A stretch of DNA of 45,792 bases from Leptolyngbyaceae cyanobacterium HOT.MB2.61 (GCA_023511615.1 JAIMBL010000012.1:1-45792), one strand, 5' to 3'. Numbered from the stretch's first letter, positions 9,483 through 19,016 are shown. Notes: generated by a model not told the origin, from the sequence alone. Program-made: numbers and translations.

Positions 9483-9830
9483 GTGCCACAAAAACAGAAG
9501 TTTCCCCATCTAGTGGGTTCCAAATGGACGGCCTGCCAACCGCTGGAAGGATGGCGACATTTTCAAGTAGTTAACCGCAAAAACCAGGGAGATTGGGTGT
9601 TTGCCGAACTCGTCGCTGCCTGCGATCCCAGTGTCCGGTTCTGGGTAAATGCGAAACTGCTAAAGGAGCGATCGCTCTGGCAGGCGGGCTGGCAGTCATT
9701 CCATGAAAAGGATGAAGAAAAATCGGATGATGATGCCGCGATCGCAAAGTTGGGCTTAAATAGTGGAACCAGTAGCAACTCACCGGAATCGAGCGCAATC
9801 AGTCACCGACAGACGGCTTATGAAACCTGA
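9483..9830 (+). CDS. TIGR02450-type tryptophan-rich conserved protein
   Basis: About 115 residues. The N-terminal 75 residues carry the pattern [18 protein letters not shown], then a strand with [16 protein letters not shown] and a closing LWQAGW, which is the short tryptophan-rich TIGR02450 family, a conserved protein of unknown function. The C-terminal 40 residues are polar, Ser/Asp-rich and probably disordered. I choose the GTG at 9483 because GAAGG lies 10 nt upstream and the family homology begins six residues later; a GTG at 9447 would add 12 residues but lacks a binding site. The last 11 bp overlap the start of the following gene, suggesting cotranscription. Confidence 0.75.
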   Translation: MPQKQKFPHLVGSKWTACQPLEGWRHFQVVNRKNQGDWVFAELVAACDPSVRFWVNAKLLKERSLWQAGWQSFHEKDEEKSDDDAAIAKLGLNSGTSSNSPESSAISHRQTAYET

Positions 9831-10617
9831 AGCAACCATAATTCGTAAGGTCATCCCTGCTGGCGTGGTAACCCTGCTCACGACCTTGAGTGTGGCAACC
9901 CCGGCGCAAGCAGAAAACTTTGAACATACCCAGCGACTTCTATCGACCCGCAAATGCCCCCGTTGTGAGTTAAGTAATGCAGGGCTGGTTTTTGCCAATC
10001 TTGCCAACGCCGAACTCAGTCAAGCAAATCTGGCCGGAGCAAACCTCAGCCGAGCAAATTTGCAGGGAGCCGATCTAAGAGGAGCAAACCTGACGGGGGC
10101 AAGCCTGTATGGTGCAAACCTGGTCGGTGCCAGGCTGGACGGTGCCAATCTAACGGCAGTAGACCTGCGGGGAGCCTATTTGATGGGTGCCTCTTTGATG
10201 CAAACTGTGATGAATGGGGCTCTATTACAAGGGGCTGTGGGCCTTTCCCCTTCTACCGGCTCAGCGGAGGAGTTTTATCAGTGGGCGCTACAGGATGAGC
10301 GTCGGAAGAATTATCCTGGAGCAATTGATAACTTTACCCAGGCGCTCATGCGTAAGCCTGATTTTGCCCAGGCCTATCTGGGTCGGGGGGTCGTCTTCCT
10401 GCAAAGTGGTGAGGATACGGCGGGGCTAGCAGATATTCAACAGGCTGAGCGGTTGTTTACGGTGCAGGGAAACCAGGAAGGAATGAAGATTACCCAGGAG
10501 TTGATTAAGCAACTCACCACCCCTCCTCCCGCACCGCCCAAGGGCAATGGTATTGGGATTGCTCTTCTGGGTTTGATTGGAACTGCGTTACAACTTTTGC
10601 CACTGTCAGTTTTTTAG
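9820..10617 (+). CDS. Secreted pentapeptide-repeat protein with C-terminal TPR
   Basis: About 265 residues from ATG 9820. A signal peptide (hydrophobic [16 protein letters not shown], cleavage after AQA) is followed by a CPRC motif and about 18 pentapeptides of the A(N/D)Lxx type ([18 protein letters not shown]), which fold into a quadrilateral beta helix. After a short linker come one or two TPR-like helices pairs ([29 protein letters not shown]) and a C-terminal hydrophobic stretch ([19 protein letters not shown]). Many cyanobacteria carry lumenal or periplasmic pentapeptide proteins with this layout; their function is mostly unknown. An in-frame earlier ATG at 9763 lies inside the previous gene and is rejected because the signal peptide begins at 9820. 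It overlaps the upstream gene by 11 bp. Confidence 0.85.
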   Translation: MKPEATIIRKVIPAGVVTLLTTLSVATPAQAENFEHTQRLLSTRKCPRCELSNAGLVFANLANAELSQANLAGANLSRANLQGADLRGANLTGASLYGANLVGARLDGANLTAVDLRGAYLMGASLMQTVMNGALLQGAVGLSPSTGSAEEFYQWALQDERRKNYPGAIDNFTQALMRKPDFAQAYLGRGVVFLQSGEDTAGLADIQQAERLFTVQGNQEGMKITQELIKQLTTPPPAPPKGNGIGIALLGLIGTALQLLPLSVF

Positions 10618-10700
10618 GTGTCGCTGGCAAGCAAGGTGAATTGGAGCGAAGTTTCAAACACTCATTTCTTCTTCGTTCCCACCGATTCAGTTAGACCCTG

Positions 10701-11144
10701 TTAGGGGGCCGGTTGTCTGGCAGGTTTTGCCGGTTGACGCTGAGGTGCGATCGCCGCGTACACTACAGAAATCGCTTCCATATAAGCGCCCATTGTTCTT
10801 TGGGTGCCTTTGCCAGAACCAGAAGTTTGTGACTCCTGAGGGTTGGAAGAATCTGAGTTAGAAGCTGGCTGGGATTTCATACCTCGAGTCAAAACCGCAA
10901 TTGAATGGGCAAGTCTTTGTCTTTTGAGGCGCTCAATCTGCTGGCTACGATTTTCGCCGCGAACGAATGAGGTGCGTTCTGACGTTTGGGCGATCGACTG
11001 TTGGCTGGAGAACACAGAGAAGGAGGCCACTGACACCACACCTACAATACTAAAAACGGTAAGCCAGCCTACCACCATACCTTTCCTTCTGTTAGTAACT
11101 TCGTCTGTGAATGGAAATTTCAACGAAACAGGTTTGTGTGCCAT
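10701..11144 (-). CDS. Small single-pass membrane protein, unknown
   Basis: About 147 residues from ATG 11142-11144. One hydrophobic segment (MVVGWLTVFSIVGVVSVASFSVF, about residues 23-45) follows a basic NRRKG, predicting an N-in anchor, then a polar, Ser/Gln-rich and Pro-rich tail with RQQ-type basic patches. No domain is recognised. I prefer this ATG over one six codons upstream because the upstream region is a perfect 45-bp tandem duplication that looks regulatory. No strong Shine-Dalgarno is present. It converges on the pentapeptide gene. It is probably a real lineage-specific gene, but support is codon structure only. Confidence 0.5.
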   Translation of the reverse strand: MAHKPVSLKFPFTDEVTNRRKGMVVGWLTVFSIVGVVSVASFSVFSSQQSIAQTSERTSFVRGENRSQQIERLKRQRLAHSIAVLTRGMKSQPASNSDSSNPQESQTSGSGKGTQRTMGAYMEAISVVYAAIAPQRQPAKPARQPAP

Positions 11145-11145
11145 G

Positions 11146-11235
11146 GGGGTGGAGGAAACCATATAAACTGATAGATGTATCTACTAATAGGGGGTGGAGG
11201 AAACCATATAAACTGATAGATGTATCTACTAATAG
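11146..11235. repeat. Perfect tandem duplication, 2 x 45 bp
   Basis: Units 11146-11190 and 11191-11235 are identical. Each contains the dyad TAGAT-GT-ATCTA and a CATATAAAC word. The array begins 1 bp upstream of the ATG of the minus-strand gene, so each unit carries what is probably its promoter/leader. Identity of the copies points to a recent duplication. Confidence 0.85.
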
Positions 11236-11563
11236 TGTGCCTGTCACTACATTCACAAGTCTCTACTTTACGGAACTATGTCATCGAGTCTTATCAAAAC
11301 CAGGGTAAGCTTCGACAAATCTTTATACAGAGACGCTACACAGACGTTCGGCAGGCATTCTACTACGTTCTGCTGCTATGCCATTGTTGGTTGAATGCTG
11401 TATATAGGATTTCCGGGCACGCTAAACTATAGGCCTCGTTAAAGAACTCTGTTGCCCCTGCCTGAAGAGATCTTTATCGATTTAGCTCTTTTTTACCTGG
11501 TGGGTATCGCTCTCATGCTCCTAAGAGGGTTGCTGCTGAAGAAATTACTTGAGGGGCCTGGCA
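11236..11563. other. Intergenic region upstream of the sensor kinase
   Basis: About 330 bp between the duplicated repeat and the histidine kinase. It must hold the kinase promoter on the plus strand; a TATAGG-like word near 11430 is a weak -10 candidate. I see no gene, repeat or structured RNA. Confidence 0.3.
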
Positions 11564-14500
11564 ATGAACCCGGATGAGCCGAAAAGTTTTGGCTCTGGCG
11601 ACACTTCTAATCGACCATGCCTGGACTCTTGCCAAGATTCCAGGCGGGAAGAGCCTCATCGTCTCGTGCCGTTGTTGCAGGCAGAGCTAAGTGAGGTTTT
11701 GAACAGTGCGATCGCCTCTATCGGTCAATTTCGAGTGTTTGCAGACCATCACTGGGAATGTGAGTTTTATTCCACAGGCTGTGAACGACTGTTTGGGTAC
11801 ACCGCTGAAGAATTAGTGGCTAATAAACAGTTGTGGATCGCTCAGGTGCCAGAAGAAGATTTGCGCAGCCCAATTCTGTCAAGGATTGAGAACACCTTGC
11901 TTGAGCCTGCCGGTACAGTTGAATTCCGGTTTCGTCACAAAGATGGCAATATCCGCTGGATAGCAGGCACCTTCACAATTTACAGAGATGAAACCGAGGG
12001 ATGCTGGACTGTGACCATGCTCACCACCAATATTACGGAGCGCAAGCAGACAGAGATCGCCCTGCAAACGAGTGAGGAGCGGTATCGGCTGGCAACCCAG
12101 GCTGGTCGAGTGGGTGTCTGGGATTGGAACCTGAAAACCAATGAAATTTATGTAGACCCGAACCTGAAAACTATATTGGGCTATGACGATGGCGAAATTT
12201 CCGACAGCATCAGTGATTGGCATCGGTTAATCCATCCAGAAGATTTGCAATTAGTTTTGTCTGCTATAGATGCCTACCTGACTGGCAAAATACCAGAATA
12301 CGTAGTCGAATATCGGATGCAGCACAAAGATGGCAATTTCCGCTGGTTCCTGGCGCGGGGAGTGGTTTTTCGTGATGAAAGGGGGAAACCTGAGCGGATG
12401 CTGGGAACCCGGACAGATATTACAGAGCGCACACGGGTAGAAGAAGCTTTACGCCAAAAAGCAGACTGGGAAGGGTTGCTGCGGTCAATCACGCAGCGCA
12501 TGCGCCAATCCCTTGATCTCGACCAGATTTTAACAACTGCTGTAACAGAAGTACAGCAAACTCTGCGGGCAGACCGGGCACTGATCTTTCGTCTGAAACC
12601 GGATGGTTTGGGTCAAGTGATCAGTGAATCGGTTGCACCAGAATACCCCTCTACCCAGGAAATGTTCTGGGTTGATGAATGCTTTCCCTCAGAATGCTAT
12701 GAGTACTATTGTCAGGGAACTCCGCGGATTGTTCCGGATGTGGCAGCGGATGAATGGGCCGCCTGTCTGGCGGAGTTCATGCAAGAAGTTGGGGTCAAAT
12801 CTAAAGTAGTTGCCTCCATCACTCAAAATACTGAAAATGGCTCTGTGCGAGTTTGGGGTTTGCTGATTGTGCATGCTTGTTCTCACTATCGGCAATGGCA
12901 ACCAGCCGAAGCTGAGCTATTGCAGCAAATTAGCCATCAACTGGCGATCGCCATTCAGCAGGCTGACCTTTACCAGCAGTTGCAGACAGAGCTGGCTGAG
13001 CGCAAACAGGCTCAGCTTGGGATGCGGCAGGCAATTGAGCAAGAGCAGCAAACCAGAGAACGGGAACAATTTATTGCCACCATCGCCCAGAATATTCGCC
13101 AGTCCTTAGACCTGGATGAAATCCTGACTACTACAGTGAAAGAGGTTCAGCAATTTCTTGAAGTAGAGCGGGTTGTCATTTACCGATTTAATCCCAACTG
13201 GGGTGGCAAAGTGATTGCTGAAGCGCTGAATGTTCTCTCCTTTTCAATTTTGGGTCAGGAAATCTACGACCCCTGCTTTGCAAGCTCGATGGTGCATCCC
13301 TATTGCAAGGGCCGCATTCACGCCATTAACGATGTTTTAGCGGTTGACTTGCAGTCTTGTTATGCAGAGTTGCTAACCAGCCTTAATGTGCGGGCTCTCC
13401 TAGTTTTGCCAATTGTGGTGCAAGAAAATCTTTGGGGGTTGCTGATCGCTCATCAATGTACCGGTCCCCGCAACTGGCAGCAGGTAAGCTGGCACTTGCT
13501 GCGACAACTGAGCACCCAACTGGCGATCGGAATTTATCAGGCAGAACTCTATCAGCAGACCCAGCAACAGGCCGAAAAAGAGCGAGCAACGCACAGGGTC
13601 ATCCAGGCTATTCGCAACTCATTAGACCTGACAACCATCTTTACAACCGCCACCACTGAAATTGGCAAGCTGTTAAAAGTTGATCGGGCTGAAATTGTGC
13701 AGTATCAACCGGAGCGAGGGATCTGGCTTAATGTTGCCAGCTACCGTTGCACACCCGATTTACCCGATGCTTTAGGGTTAGTTATCCCAGATGAAGATAA
13801 CCAGTTTGCAGCCCAGCTCAAACGCCTGGAAATTGTGCAAATTAACAACTATCGTTTGGAGGCGGATGGCACCAATCAGCCTTTTGCTCAAACTTATCCC
13901 GGAGCCTGGTTGCTGGTTCCTCTACAAATGGGCTTTTCGATTTGGGGCAGTCTCAGCCTGAATCGGATTCGCCCTCGTGGTCTCTGGCAAACCTGGGAGG
14001 TAGAGTTAGCCAGTGCTGTTGCCGACCAACTGGCGATCGCCATTCAACAATCCGAACTTTATCAGCAGGTGCAACAACTCAATACAAACCTGGAAACGCA
14101 GGTGCAGGAGCGCACAAACAAACTAGAACAGGCATTAGAATTTGAAGCTCTGCTCAAACGGATTACCGATCATGTGCGCGACAGCCTGGATGAAGCGCAA
14201 ATCCTGAAAACGGTGGTGCAAGAACTTGCCCAGGGTTTGGATATTGCAGGTTGTGATGTCGCCTTACGCGATCTGCATCGAAATGTATCAGTCATTCGCT
14301 ACGAGTACCTTTCTGAAGGAGTTCCACCTGCCCAGGGAGGTATTATTCCGCTGGAAAACCCGGACGATATTACGTCTCAGATTTTGCAGGGAGAGACGTT
14401 TCAGTTTTGCCGATCAGAGCCTGATCCGGTGCGTCCGATTGAGCGGCTATTTTCTATATTGAGTTGTCCCATCATTGATAATGAGGGAGTTCTGGGTGAT

Positions 14501-15460
14501 TTGTGGCTGTTACGGGAGTGCGAACAGAGCTTTAGCGATTTGGAAGTGAGGTTGGTGCAACAGGTGGCCAATCAGTGTGCGATCGCCATTCGTCAGGCTC
14601 GTTTGTATGAGGCAGCCCAGGCCCAGGTAACCGAATTGGAACGATTGAACCGTCTTAAAGACGACTTCTTAAGCACCGTTTCCCATGAACTGCGAACTCC
14701 GGTTTCCAGCATCAAAATGGCTGCCCAGATGCTAGAAACGCTGCTATTCAGGGATGAGTATGGGGAAATTCGAGATCCGATGAGCGGAGTTCCGGTAACA
14801 CGGGAGTCTGCCTCCCTTCAGCGCCTGTCCCGCTACCTTCAAATTTTGCAAGATGAATGTCAACGCGAAATTAGCTTAATTAATAATCTGCTGGACTTAA
14901 CTCGTCTGGATGCTGAAGTAGAGCCCCTCGTCATCACCCCAATCAACCTCCAGGTTTGGATTCCTCACGTTGTTGAATCCTTTGTAGAACGACTTCAAAG
15001 CCATCAGCAGACGCTTTACTTTGATCTTCCAGCCGATCTTCCCCCCCTTGCCACCGATCTTTCCTACCTGCAGCGCATTCTGACTGAACTTCTGACGAAC
15101 GCCCACAAGTATACTCCCTCAGGAGAAACGATCACGATCGCAGCCAGATTTGTAAAGAGCGCAGCGAGCGGAAGAAAACGCCAATCCCCCTCCTCCCGTA
15201 AGGCTCCCCCCCCTTCCCCCTCCCCCCCTTCATTCCTTCTCATCAGCATCATCAACACAGGTGTTGAAATTCCCGACCAGGAATTATCCCGGATTTTTGA
15301 TAAGTTCTACCGTATTCCAAACAATGACCCTTGGCGCTACGGTGGCACTGGATTAGGGCTGGCACTGGTGCGAAAACTGGCAGAGCATTTGGGAGCCACC
15401 ATTGAAGTCACCAGTGCCAACATGGAGACTCGGTTCACTTTGCGCTTCGTGTGGACTTAA
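11564..15460 (+). CDS. Sensor histidine kinase: PAS-PAS-GAF x4-HisKA-HATPase
   Basis: A 1298-residue soluble kinase; no transmembrane segment. Two PAS domains (about 50-160 and 170-290, each ending in DITER/NITER PAC signatures) are followed by four GAF domains (about 315-475, 512-670, 685-835, 865-1015), a HisKA dimerisation domain with the phospho-accepting His1041 in STVSHELRTP, and a HATPase domain with N box LTELLTNAHKYTP and G2 box GGTGLGLALV. GAF2 has a Cys at the place used for bilin in cyanobacteriochromes, but followed by Tyr instead of His. The G1 box reads NTGVEI in place of DTGxGI, and a 25-residue Ser/Pro/Lys-rich insert precedes it. ATG 11564 is preceded by GAGGGG at 7 nt; the earlier TTG is less likely. 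No response regulator lies next to it, so it is an orphan. Confidence 0.92.
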   Translation: MNPDEPKSFGSGDTSNRPCLDSCQDSRREEPHRLVPLLQAELSEVLNSAIASIGQFRVFADHHWECEFYSTGCERLFGYTAEELVANKQLWIAQVPEEDLRSPILSRIENTLLEPAGTVEFRFRHKDGNIRWIAGTFTIYRDETEGCWTVTMLTTNITERKQTEIALQTSEERYRLATQAGRVGVWDWNLKTNEIYVDPNLKTILGYDDGEISDSISDWHRLIHPEDLQLVLSAIDAYLTGKIPEYVVEYRMQHKDGNFRWFLARGVVFRDERGKPERMLGTRTDITERTRVEEALRQKADWEGLLRSITQRMRQSLDLDQILTTAVTEVQQTLRADRALIFRLKPDGLGQVISESVAPEYPSTQEMFWVDECFPSECYEYYCQGTPRIVPDVAADEWAACLAEFMQEVGVKSKVVASITQNTENGSVRVWGLLIVHACSHYRQWQPAEAELLQQISHQLAIAIQQADLYQQLQTELAERKQAQLGMRQAIEQEQQTREREQFIATIAQNIRQSLDLDEILTTTVKEVQQFLEVERVVIYRFNPNWGGKVIAEALNVLSFSILGQEIYDPCFASSMVHPYCKGRIHAINDVLAVDLQSCYAELLTSLNVRALLVLPIVVQENLWGLLIAHQCTGPRNWQQVSWHLLRQLSTQLAIGIYQAELYQQTQQQAEKERATHRVIQAIRNSLDLTTIFTTATTEIGKLLKVDRAEIVQYQPERGIWLNVASYRCTPDLPDALGLVIPDEDNQFAAQLKRLEIVQINNYRLEADGTNQPFAQTYPGAWLLVPLQMGFSIWGSLSLNRIRPRGLWQTWEVELASAVADQLAIAIQQSELYQQVQQLNTNLETQVQERTNKLEQALEFEALLKRITDHVRDSLDEAQILKTVVQELAQGLDIAGCDVALRDLHRNVSVIRYEYLSEGVPPAQGGIIPLENPDDITSQILQGETFQFCRSEPDPVRPIERLFSILSCPIIDNEGVLGDLWLLRECEQSFSDLEVRLVQQVANQCAIAIRQARLYEAAQAQVTELERLNRLKDDFLSTVSHELRTPVSSIKMAAQMLETLLFRDEYGEIRDPMSGVPVTRESASLQRLSRYLQILQDECQREISLINNLLDLTRLDAEVEPLVITPINLQVWIPHVVESFVERLQSHQQTLYFDLPADLPPLATDLSYLQRILTELLTNAHKYTPSGETITIAARFVKSAASGRKRQSPSSRKAPPPSPSPPSFLLISIINTGVEIPDQELSRIFDKFYRIPNNDPWRYGGTGLGLALVRKLAEHLGATIEVTSANMETRFTLRFVWT

Positions 15461-15498
15461 CGGTACCCTATTCCCTACTAACCTTCGCCCCTGTTTCT

Positions 15499-16383
15499 AT
15501 GGAACGGATTGGATTTATTGGACTCGGCATCATGGGTAGGCCCATGGCACGGAACTTGCTCAAGGCAGGCTATCCTCTGGTGGTCTACAATCGCAGCCGT
15601 CTGGCGATGGAAGAACTGGCACAAGAGGGGGCGCTGATGGCTGCGTCTCCAAAGGATGTTGCACAGCAAGTAGATGTGGTGATTACCTGCGTTTCTGACT
15701 CACCCGATGTCGAGGCTGTGGTGTTGGGGGCGGATGGCATTATTGAAGGGGCGCGATCGCCCATGCTCTATATCGATATGTCCACCATTGCTCCAGCCAC
15801 AGCCCGCACAGTCTACCATGCCCTCAAGGCGAAGGGTGTTGCTGCACTGGATGCCCCCGTTTCTGGAGGAGATATTGGGGCACAGCAGGGAACCCTCTCA
15901 ATTATGGTTGGTGGGGACGAACCTGCCTTTCAACGAGCCTTACCCATTCTCAACGTGATGGGGGAAAACATTGTCTATATTGGTGAAGCGGGGGCAGGGC
16001 AGGTAACTAAAGCCTGCAATCAAATCGTAGTTTCCCTCACCATCCAAGCAGTTGCGGAGGCACTCACCTTTGCGAAAAAATCGGGTGTCGATGCCACCAA
16101 AGTCCGTGAAGCCCTGCTGGGTGGCTTTGCCCAGAGTCGCATTCTGGAAGTGCATGGCAAACGAATGCTGGAAGGTCAGTTTCAACCGGGATTCAAGCTC
16201 AACCTGCACCGGAAGGACATGAACATCGTTTTGCAAACGGCGCGGGAACTCAGCTTGCCCCTGTTGGGTTCGGCTCAGGTGACCAGTCTGATGGATGCGC
16301 TACTGGCTCAAGGTCAGGGGGAACTGGATAATGCTGCCCTGATTACCCTGTACGACAGACTATCTGAGCCTCCTGGAAGCTAA
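15499..16383 (+). CDS. Beta-hydroxyacid dehydrogenase, 2-hydroxy-3-oxopropionate (tartronate semialdehyde) reductase type
   Basis: A 294-residue NAD(P)-dependent dehydrogenase. The Rossmann motif GFIGLGIMGRPMARNLL opens the protein; the substrate-binding APVSGGDIGAQQGTL segment, the catalytic lysine region GQVTKACNQI, and the C-terminal LHRKDMNIVLQTA (cofactor/substrate helix) follow. This family includes GarR, 3-hydroxyisobutyrate dehydrogenase and succinic-semialdehyde reductases; the motif set best fits tartronate semialdehyde reductase, which would complete the bacterial-type glycerate branch of photorespiration in cyanobacteria. Substrate assignment is inference. The gene begins 38 bp after the histidine kinase; ATG 15499 is chosen because an upstream GTG would extend into the kinase gene with no homology. 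Confidence 0.88.
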   Translation: MERIGFIGLGIMGRPMARNLLKAGYPLVVYNRSRLAMEELAQEGALMAASPKDVAQQVDVVITCVSDSPDVEAVVLGADGIIEGARSPMLYIDMSTIAPATARTVYHALKAKGVAALDAPVSGGDIGAQQGTLSIMVGGDEPAFQRALPILNVMGENIVYIGEAGAGQVTKACNQIVVSLTIQAVAEALTFAKKSGVDATKVREALLGGFAQSRILEVHGKRMLEGQFQPGFKLNLHRKDMNIVLQTARELSLPLLGSAQVTSLMDALLAQGQGELDNAALITLYDRLSEPPGS

Positions 16384-16478
16384 TTTCTAAAGGAAAAAGG
16401 GGCGTTCTGTGACCAGGGTAGGTGAGGGTCTCATCGGTTAAGATAAACAGCCATGGGTAACTGAATCGTAGAGGGCAC

Positions 16479-16528
16479 CCGCGAAAAAGCACTCTGTTTT
16501 CCCCGTAATTCAGCAAAAATTTTCGCGG
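16479..16528. repeat. Inverted repeat CCGCGAAAA / TTTTCGCGG with downstream -10-like box
   Basis: Perfect 9-bp arms at 16479-16487 and 16520-16528 in the 275-bp gap between the dehydrogenase and a small gene. TATACT (16544-16549) lies just after and could be the -10 box for the small plus-strand gene, with the right arm covering the -35 region. It could instead be part of a terminator, but no U-tract follows. Confidence 0.4.
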
Positions 16529-16658
16529 AAACCCCTCAGTCAGTATACTGATCTTCAGAGGCTAACCGCCTGGAGTTGCTGTTTCGTCAGATTTTGTTCT
16601 CAGATTTTGTTCACAGAATTTACCCCTGGTTCTACAAAACTCAGGTTATAAACTGACT

Positions 16659-16898
16659 ATGCATCAATCCAATCCAGTTTCGCAGGAAAACTCTGGGCCA
16701 AAAGCACCAATTCCAGAGGATCTCATAAGCAATTATGAGATGGCAGTTCTTTCTACACTGTTTGAGCAGGAAGACTCCCATAAAGTGACGGAACTGGCAG
16801 CGCAATGGGGCTATCAGCAGGATTTTTTATACTCTGTATGGAAAGAAATCCATGCTGACATCATGCATCAGCAATCTCCCCCACCTTCAGAGTCCTAG
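16659..16898 (+). CDS. Small conserved-looking protein, unknown
   Basis: 79 residues, acidic, no signal peptide. The middle (YEMAVLSTLFEQEDSHKVTELAAQWGYQQDFLYSVWKEI) has the periodicity of a small helix-turn-helix or three-helix bundle, with VTELAAQWGY resembling a recognition-helix pair; this is a weak resemblance. It ends 9 bp before the convergent ABC permease. No Shine-Dalgarno is visible. I do not recognise the family. Confidence 0.5.
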   Translation: MHQSNPVSQENSGPKAPIPEDLISNYEMAVLSTLFEQEDSHKVTELAAQWGYQQDFLYSVWKEIHADIMHQQSPPPSES

Positions 16899-16907
16899 CA
16901 ATCCGGA

Positions 16908-17795
16908 TCAGGCAAGGGATCGACGCAATCTGGGTTGAATGCTCAACAAAACCGCTGCCGCAAAGCTAAGCAGGATCAGCAAAGCTGTCCCCAATGTCAC
17001 CTGGCCCCATGGTGCCTGCATTACGATGCTATTCAGAGACCAGTTGTCGTGAAGATAGATGTAGCGGATTGGTTCGATCGCGTAACTCAAAGGATTCAAC
17101 GTTGCCACCCACTGGAGCCAGATGGGCATGAAAGCCAGGGGCACCAAGGCCGTACTGGCAAACAGCAGGGGCAAATTGGTGACAAAAATGACCGCAATCA
17201 GCTCAATGTGTCCGGGAAGGGAAAAAGCTAACCCCAGGCTCAATGCTGTCACCCCAACCACAAGCAGTAGCACAATCAGCGCCACCAGACCCAGACCCAG
17301 GGCATCTGGCAGTCCCGCTCCCAAGAAAGCACTCATCGCTACAATCGCTGCCGTCTGGATCAGACTCATGGCTGTGATGAAGATAGCCGATGCTGCCACG
17401 ATGGAATAGCGGGAGGAGAGGGGCGCAACCAGCAGGCGATTGAGGAAACCAAACTCCCGGTCAAACATGACGGGCAGACCGGCGTTGAGCGCCCCGCCAA
17501 AGGCTGTGAACACAATCACCCCTGCCCCCAGAAATTGCCCGTAGTTCACGTTATCGCCAAACAAACCCTGGGGAGCATTTTGAAACAGTGCACCAAACAG
17601 AATCAGCCACATCAGCGGCTGGATGATGCCTGCAATCAGAGTTGAAGGACGGCGCTGAAGCTGGATGAACAGCCGTCGGGTGAGGGCGATCGTTTCCTGG
17701 AAAAAATCACCCACCGGATTAGCCGAAGAAGGCGTCTGGGCAACAGCGACTTTTCCATTGAGGCTGGCTTTGGTGGATGTCATAGTGCTACTCAT
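16908..17795 (-). CDS. ABC-2 type transporter permease (DrrB-like)
   Basis: A 295-residue inner-membrane protein with six hydrophobic segments, preceded by a cytoplasmic 35-residue tail. The signature region of ABC-2 permeases is present: PLMWLILFGALFQ, FDREFGFLNRLLVAPLSSR and the late NPLSYAIEPIRYI. It pairs with the ATPase encoded 55 bp upstream on the same strand to form an exporter of the DrrAB/NodIJ type. The substrate is unknown. In this window the pair follows ctaA-ctaB on the same strand, so a link with cytochrome oxidase or heme handling is possible but only by context. Confidence 0.92.
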   Translation of the reverse strand: MSSTMTSTKASLNGKVAVAQTPSSANPVGDFFQETIALTRRLFIQLQRRPSTLIAGIIQPLMWLILFGALFQNAPQGLFGDNVNYGQFLGAGVIVFTAFGGALNAGLPVMFDREFGFLNRLLVAPLSSRYSIVAASAIFITAMSLIQTAAIVAMSAFLGAGLPDALGLGLVALIVLLLVVGVTALSLGLAFSLPGHIELIAVIFVTNLPLLFASTALVPLAFMPIWLQWVATLNPLSYAIEPIRYIYLHDNWSLNSIVMQAPWGQVTLGTALLILLSFAAAVLLSIQPRLRRSLA

Positions 17796-17850
17796 AAAAG
17801 TCTCACAGCCCTCCGAATCTAAAGTTCAACGTTTCTAAGGAATAGGGCCG

Positions 17851-18876
17851 CTACCGCATACTCTTCTTGCGTTCTGCCTTTTCATCGCGGGTTCCAGCAG
17901 CGGCAATTTCGGCATCCAGCAATGTACGCCCGGTAGCTGCCAGGTAAACATCATCCAGACTGGGGCGCGATTGGGCAATGCCAAAAGTGGGTAGACCTGC
18001 CTCCTGAAGCACTTTCTGAACAGTGAGCAGGGCATCGCTCTGAGGCGAAACGACCAGATTAAGAGAATTCCCCTGGGAACTGTTGATAATGACTTCTTGA
18101 ACGGTGGGAATGGTTTGAAGCAGGGATTTTGCTTTTTCAGCTTCTTCCAAAGGAGCAAATTCACGGATACGAAGGGTGATGCGATCGCCCCCCACCCGGT
18201 CTTTCAATTCAGAAGGCTTGCCACAGGCGATGACTACTCCCTGATCAATGATAGCAACGCGGTCAGCCAGGACATCGACCTCTTCCAGATAGTGACTGGT
18301 CAGCAGTACAGTTGTGCCCTGTTCCCGCAGGCGACGCAAAAAGTCCCAGACGGCAAGTCGGCTTTCAATATCCAACCCCACCGTGGGTTCATCTAAAACA
18401 AGGACATCGGGTTGGTGCAACAGCCCTGCTGCCAAGTCAAGGCGCTTTTTCAAACCACCGGAATAGGTGCCGGTCTTCTTGTCGGCATAGTCCTGTAAAC
18501 CCAGCAGGCTGAGGACACTCTCAATCCGATCGCTGATAACTGCACGAGGCAGGTGGTAGAGTGCTGCTTGAAGCTGGAGCAGTTCCCGCCCAGTCAGCAC
18601 CTTATCCAGCGCAATTTCCTGGGCAACATAACCAAGCCGCTGGCGAGCCAGCCTGGGCTGCTCAGTCACGGAAATTCCAGAAACCTCAATCCGCCCTGAG
18701 TCAGGTTCGGTCAATGTACAGAGGCAGCGAAGCGTTGTCGTTTTGCCAGCACCGTTTGGTCCCAGCAAACCAAAGATTTCTCCCGGTTCTATCTGAAACG
18801 ACACATCCTTAACGGCTTCGACTGTGCCGTAGCGCTTTTGCAACTTCTCGATTAAAACAGCAGGAGTCATACCCAC
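17851..18876 (-). CDS. ABC transporter ATP-binding protein (DrrA-like)
   Basis: A 341-residue ATPase. Walker A GPNGAGKTT (residues 39-47), signature YSGGLKKRLDLAAGLL, Walker B VLVLDEPTVGLD and the switch His in LLTSHYLEE are intact. The C-terminal 110 residues carry the extension found in daunorubicin-exporter-type ATPases, ending in PSLDDVYLAATGR, a motif typical of DrrA-like proteins. It energises the permease encoded next. Residues after 320 are a basic, poorly conserved tail. The start is MGMTP; the second ATG two codons on is an equally good choice. Confidence 0.94.
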   Translation of the reverse strand: MGMTPAVLIEKLQKRYGTVEAVKDVSFQIEPGEIFGLLGPNGAGKTTTLRCLCTLTEPDSGRIEVSGISVTEQPRLARQRLGYVAQEIALDKVLTGRELLQLQAALYHLPRAVISDRIESVLSLLGLQDYADKKTGTYSGGLKKRLDLAAGLLHQPDVLVLDEPTVGLDIESRLAVWDFLRRLREQGTTVLLTSHYLEEVDVLADRVAIIDQGVVIACGKPSELKDRVGGDRITLRIREFAPLEEAEKAKSLLQTIPTVQEVIINSSQGNSLNLVVSPQSDALLTVQKVLQEAGLPTFGIAQSRPSLDDVYLAATGRTLLDAEIAAAGTRDEKAERKKSMR

Positions 18877-19016
18877 TCCCCATCAGATCGATACAAATCT
18901 CAACTTTCATTGTAATGGGGCGATCGCGCTTACGGTTCCCAGTTGAAGTGTTTCCTTTTCAGGTAAGGGGTGAGGAGTGAGGGAAGCAGCAGGGTGGGGC
19001 ATTGCCCACCCTCCAG

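Noticed and set aside
11111-11308. Plus-strand open frame with a repeated 15-residue segment (GWRKPYKLIDVSTN)
   Set aside because: The peptide repeat is only the translation of the 45-bp DNA duplication; no start signal or homology.
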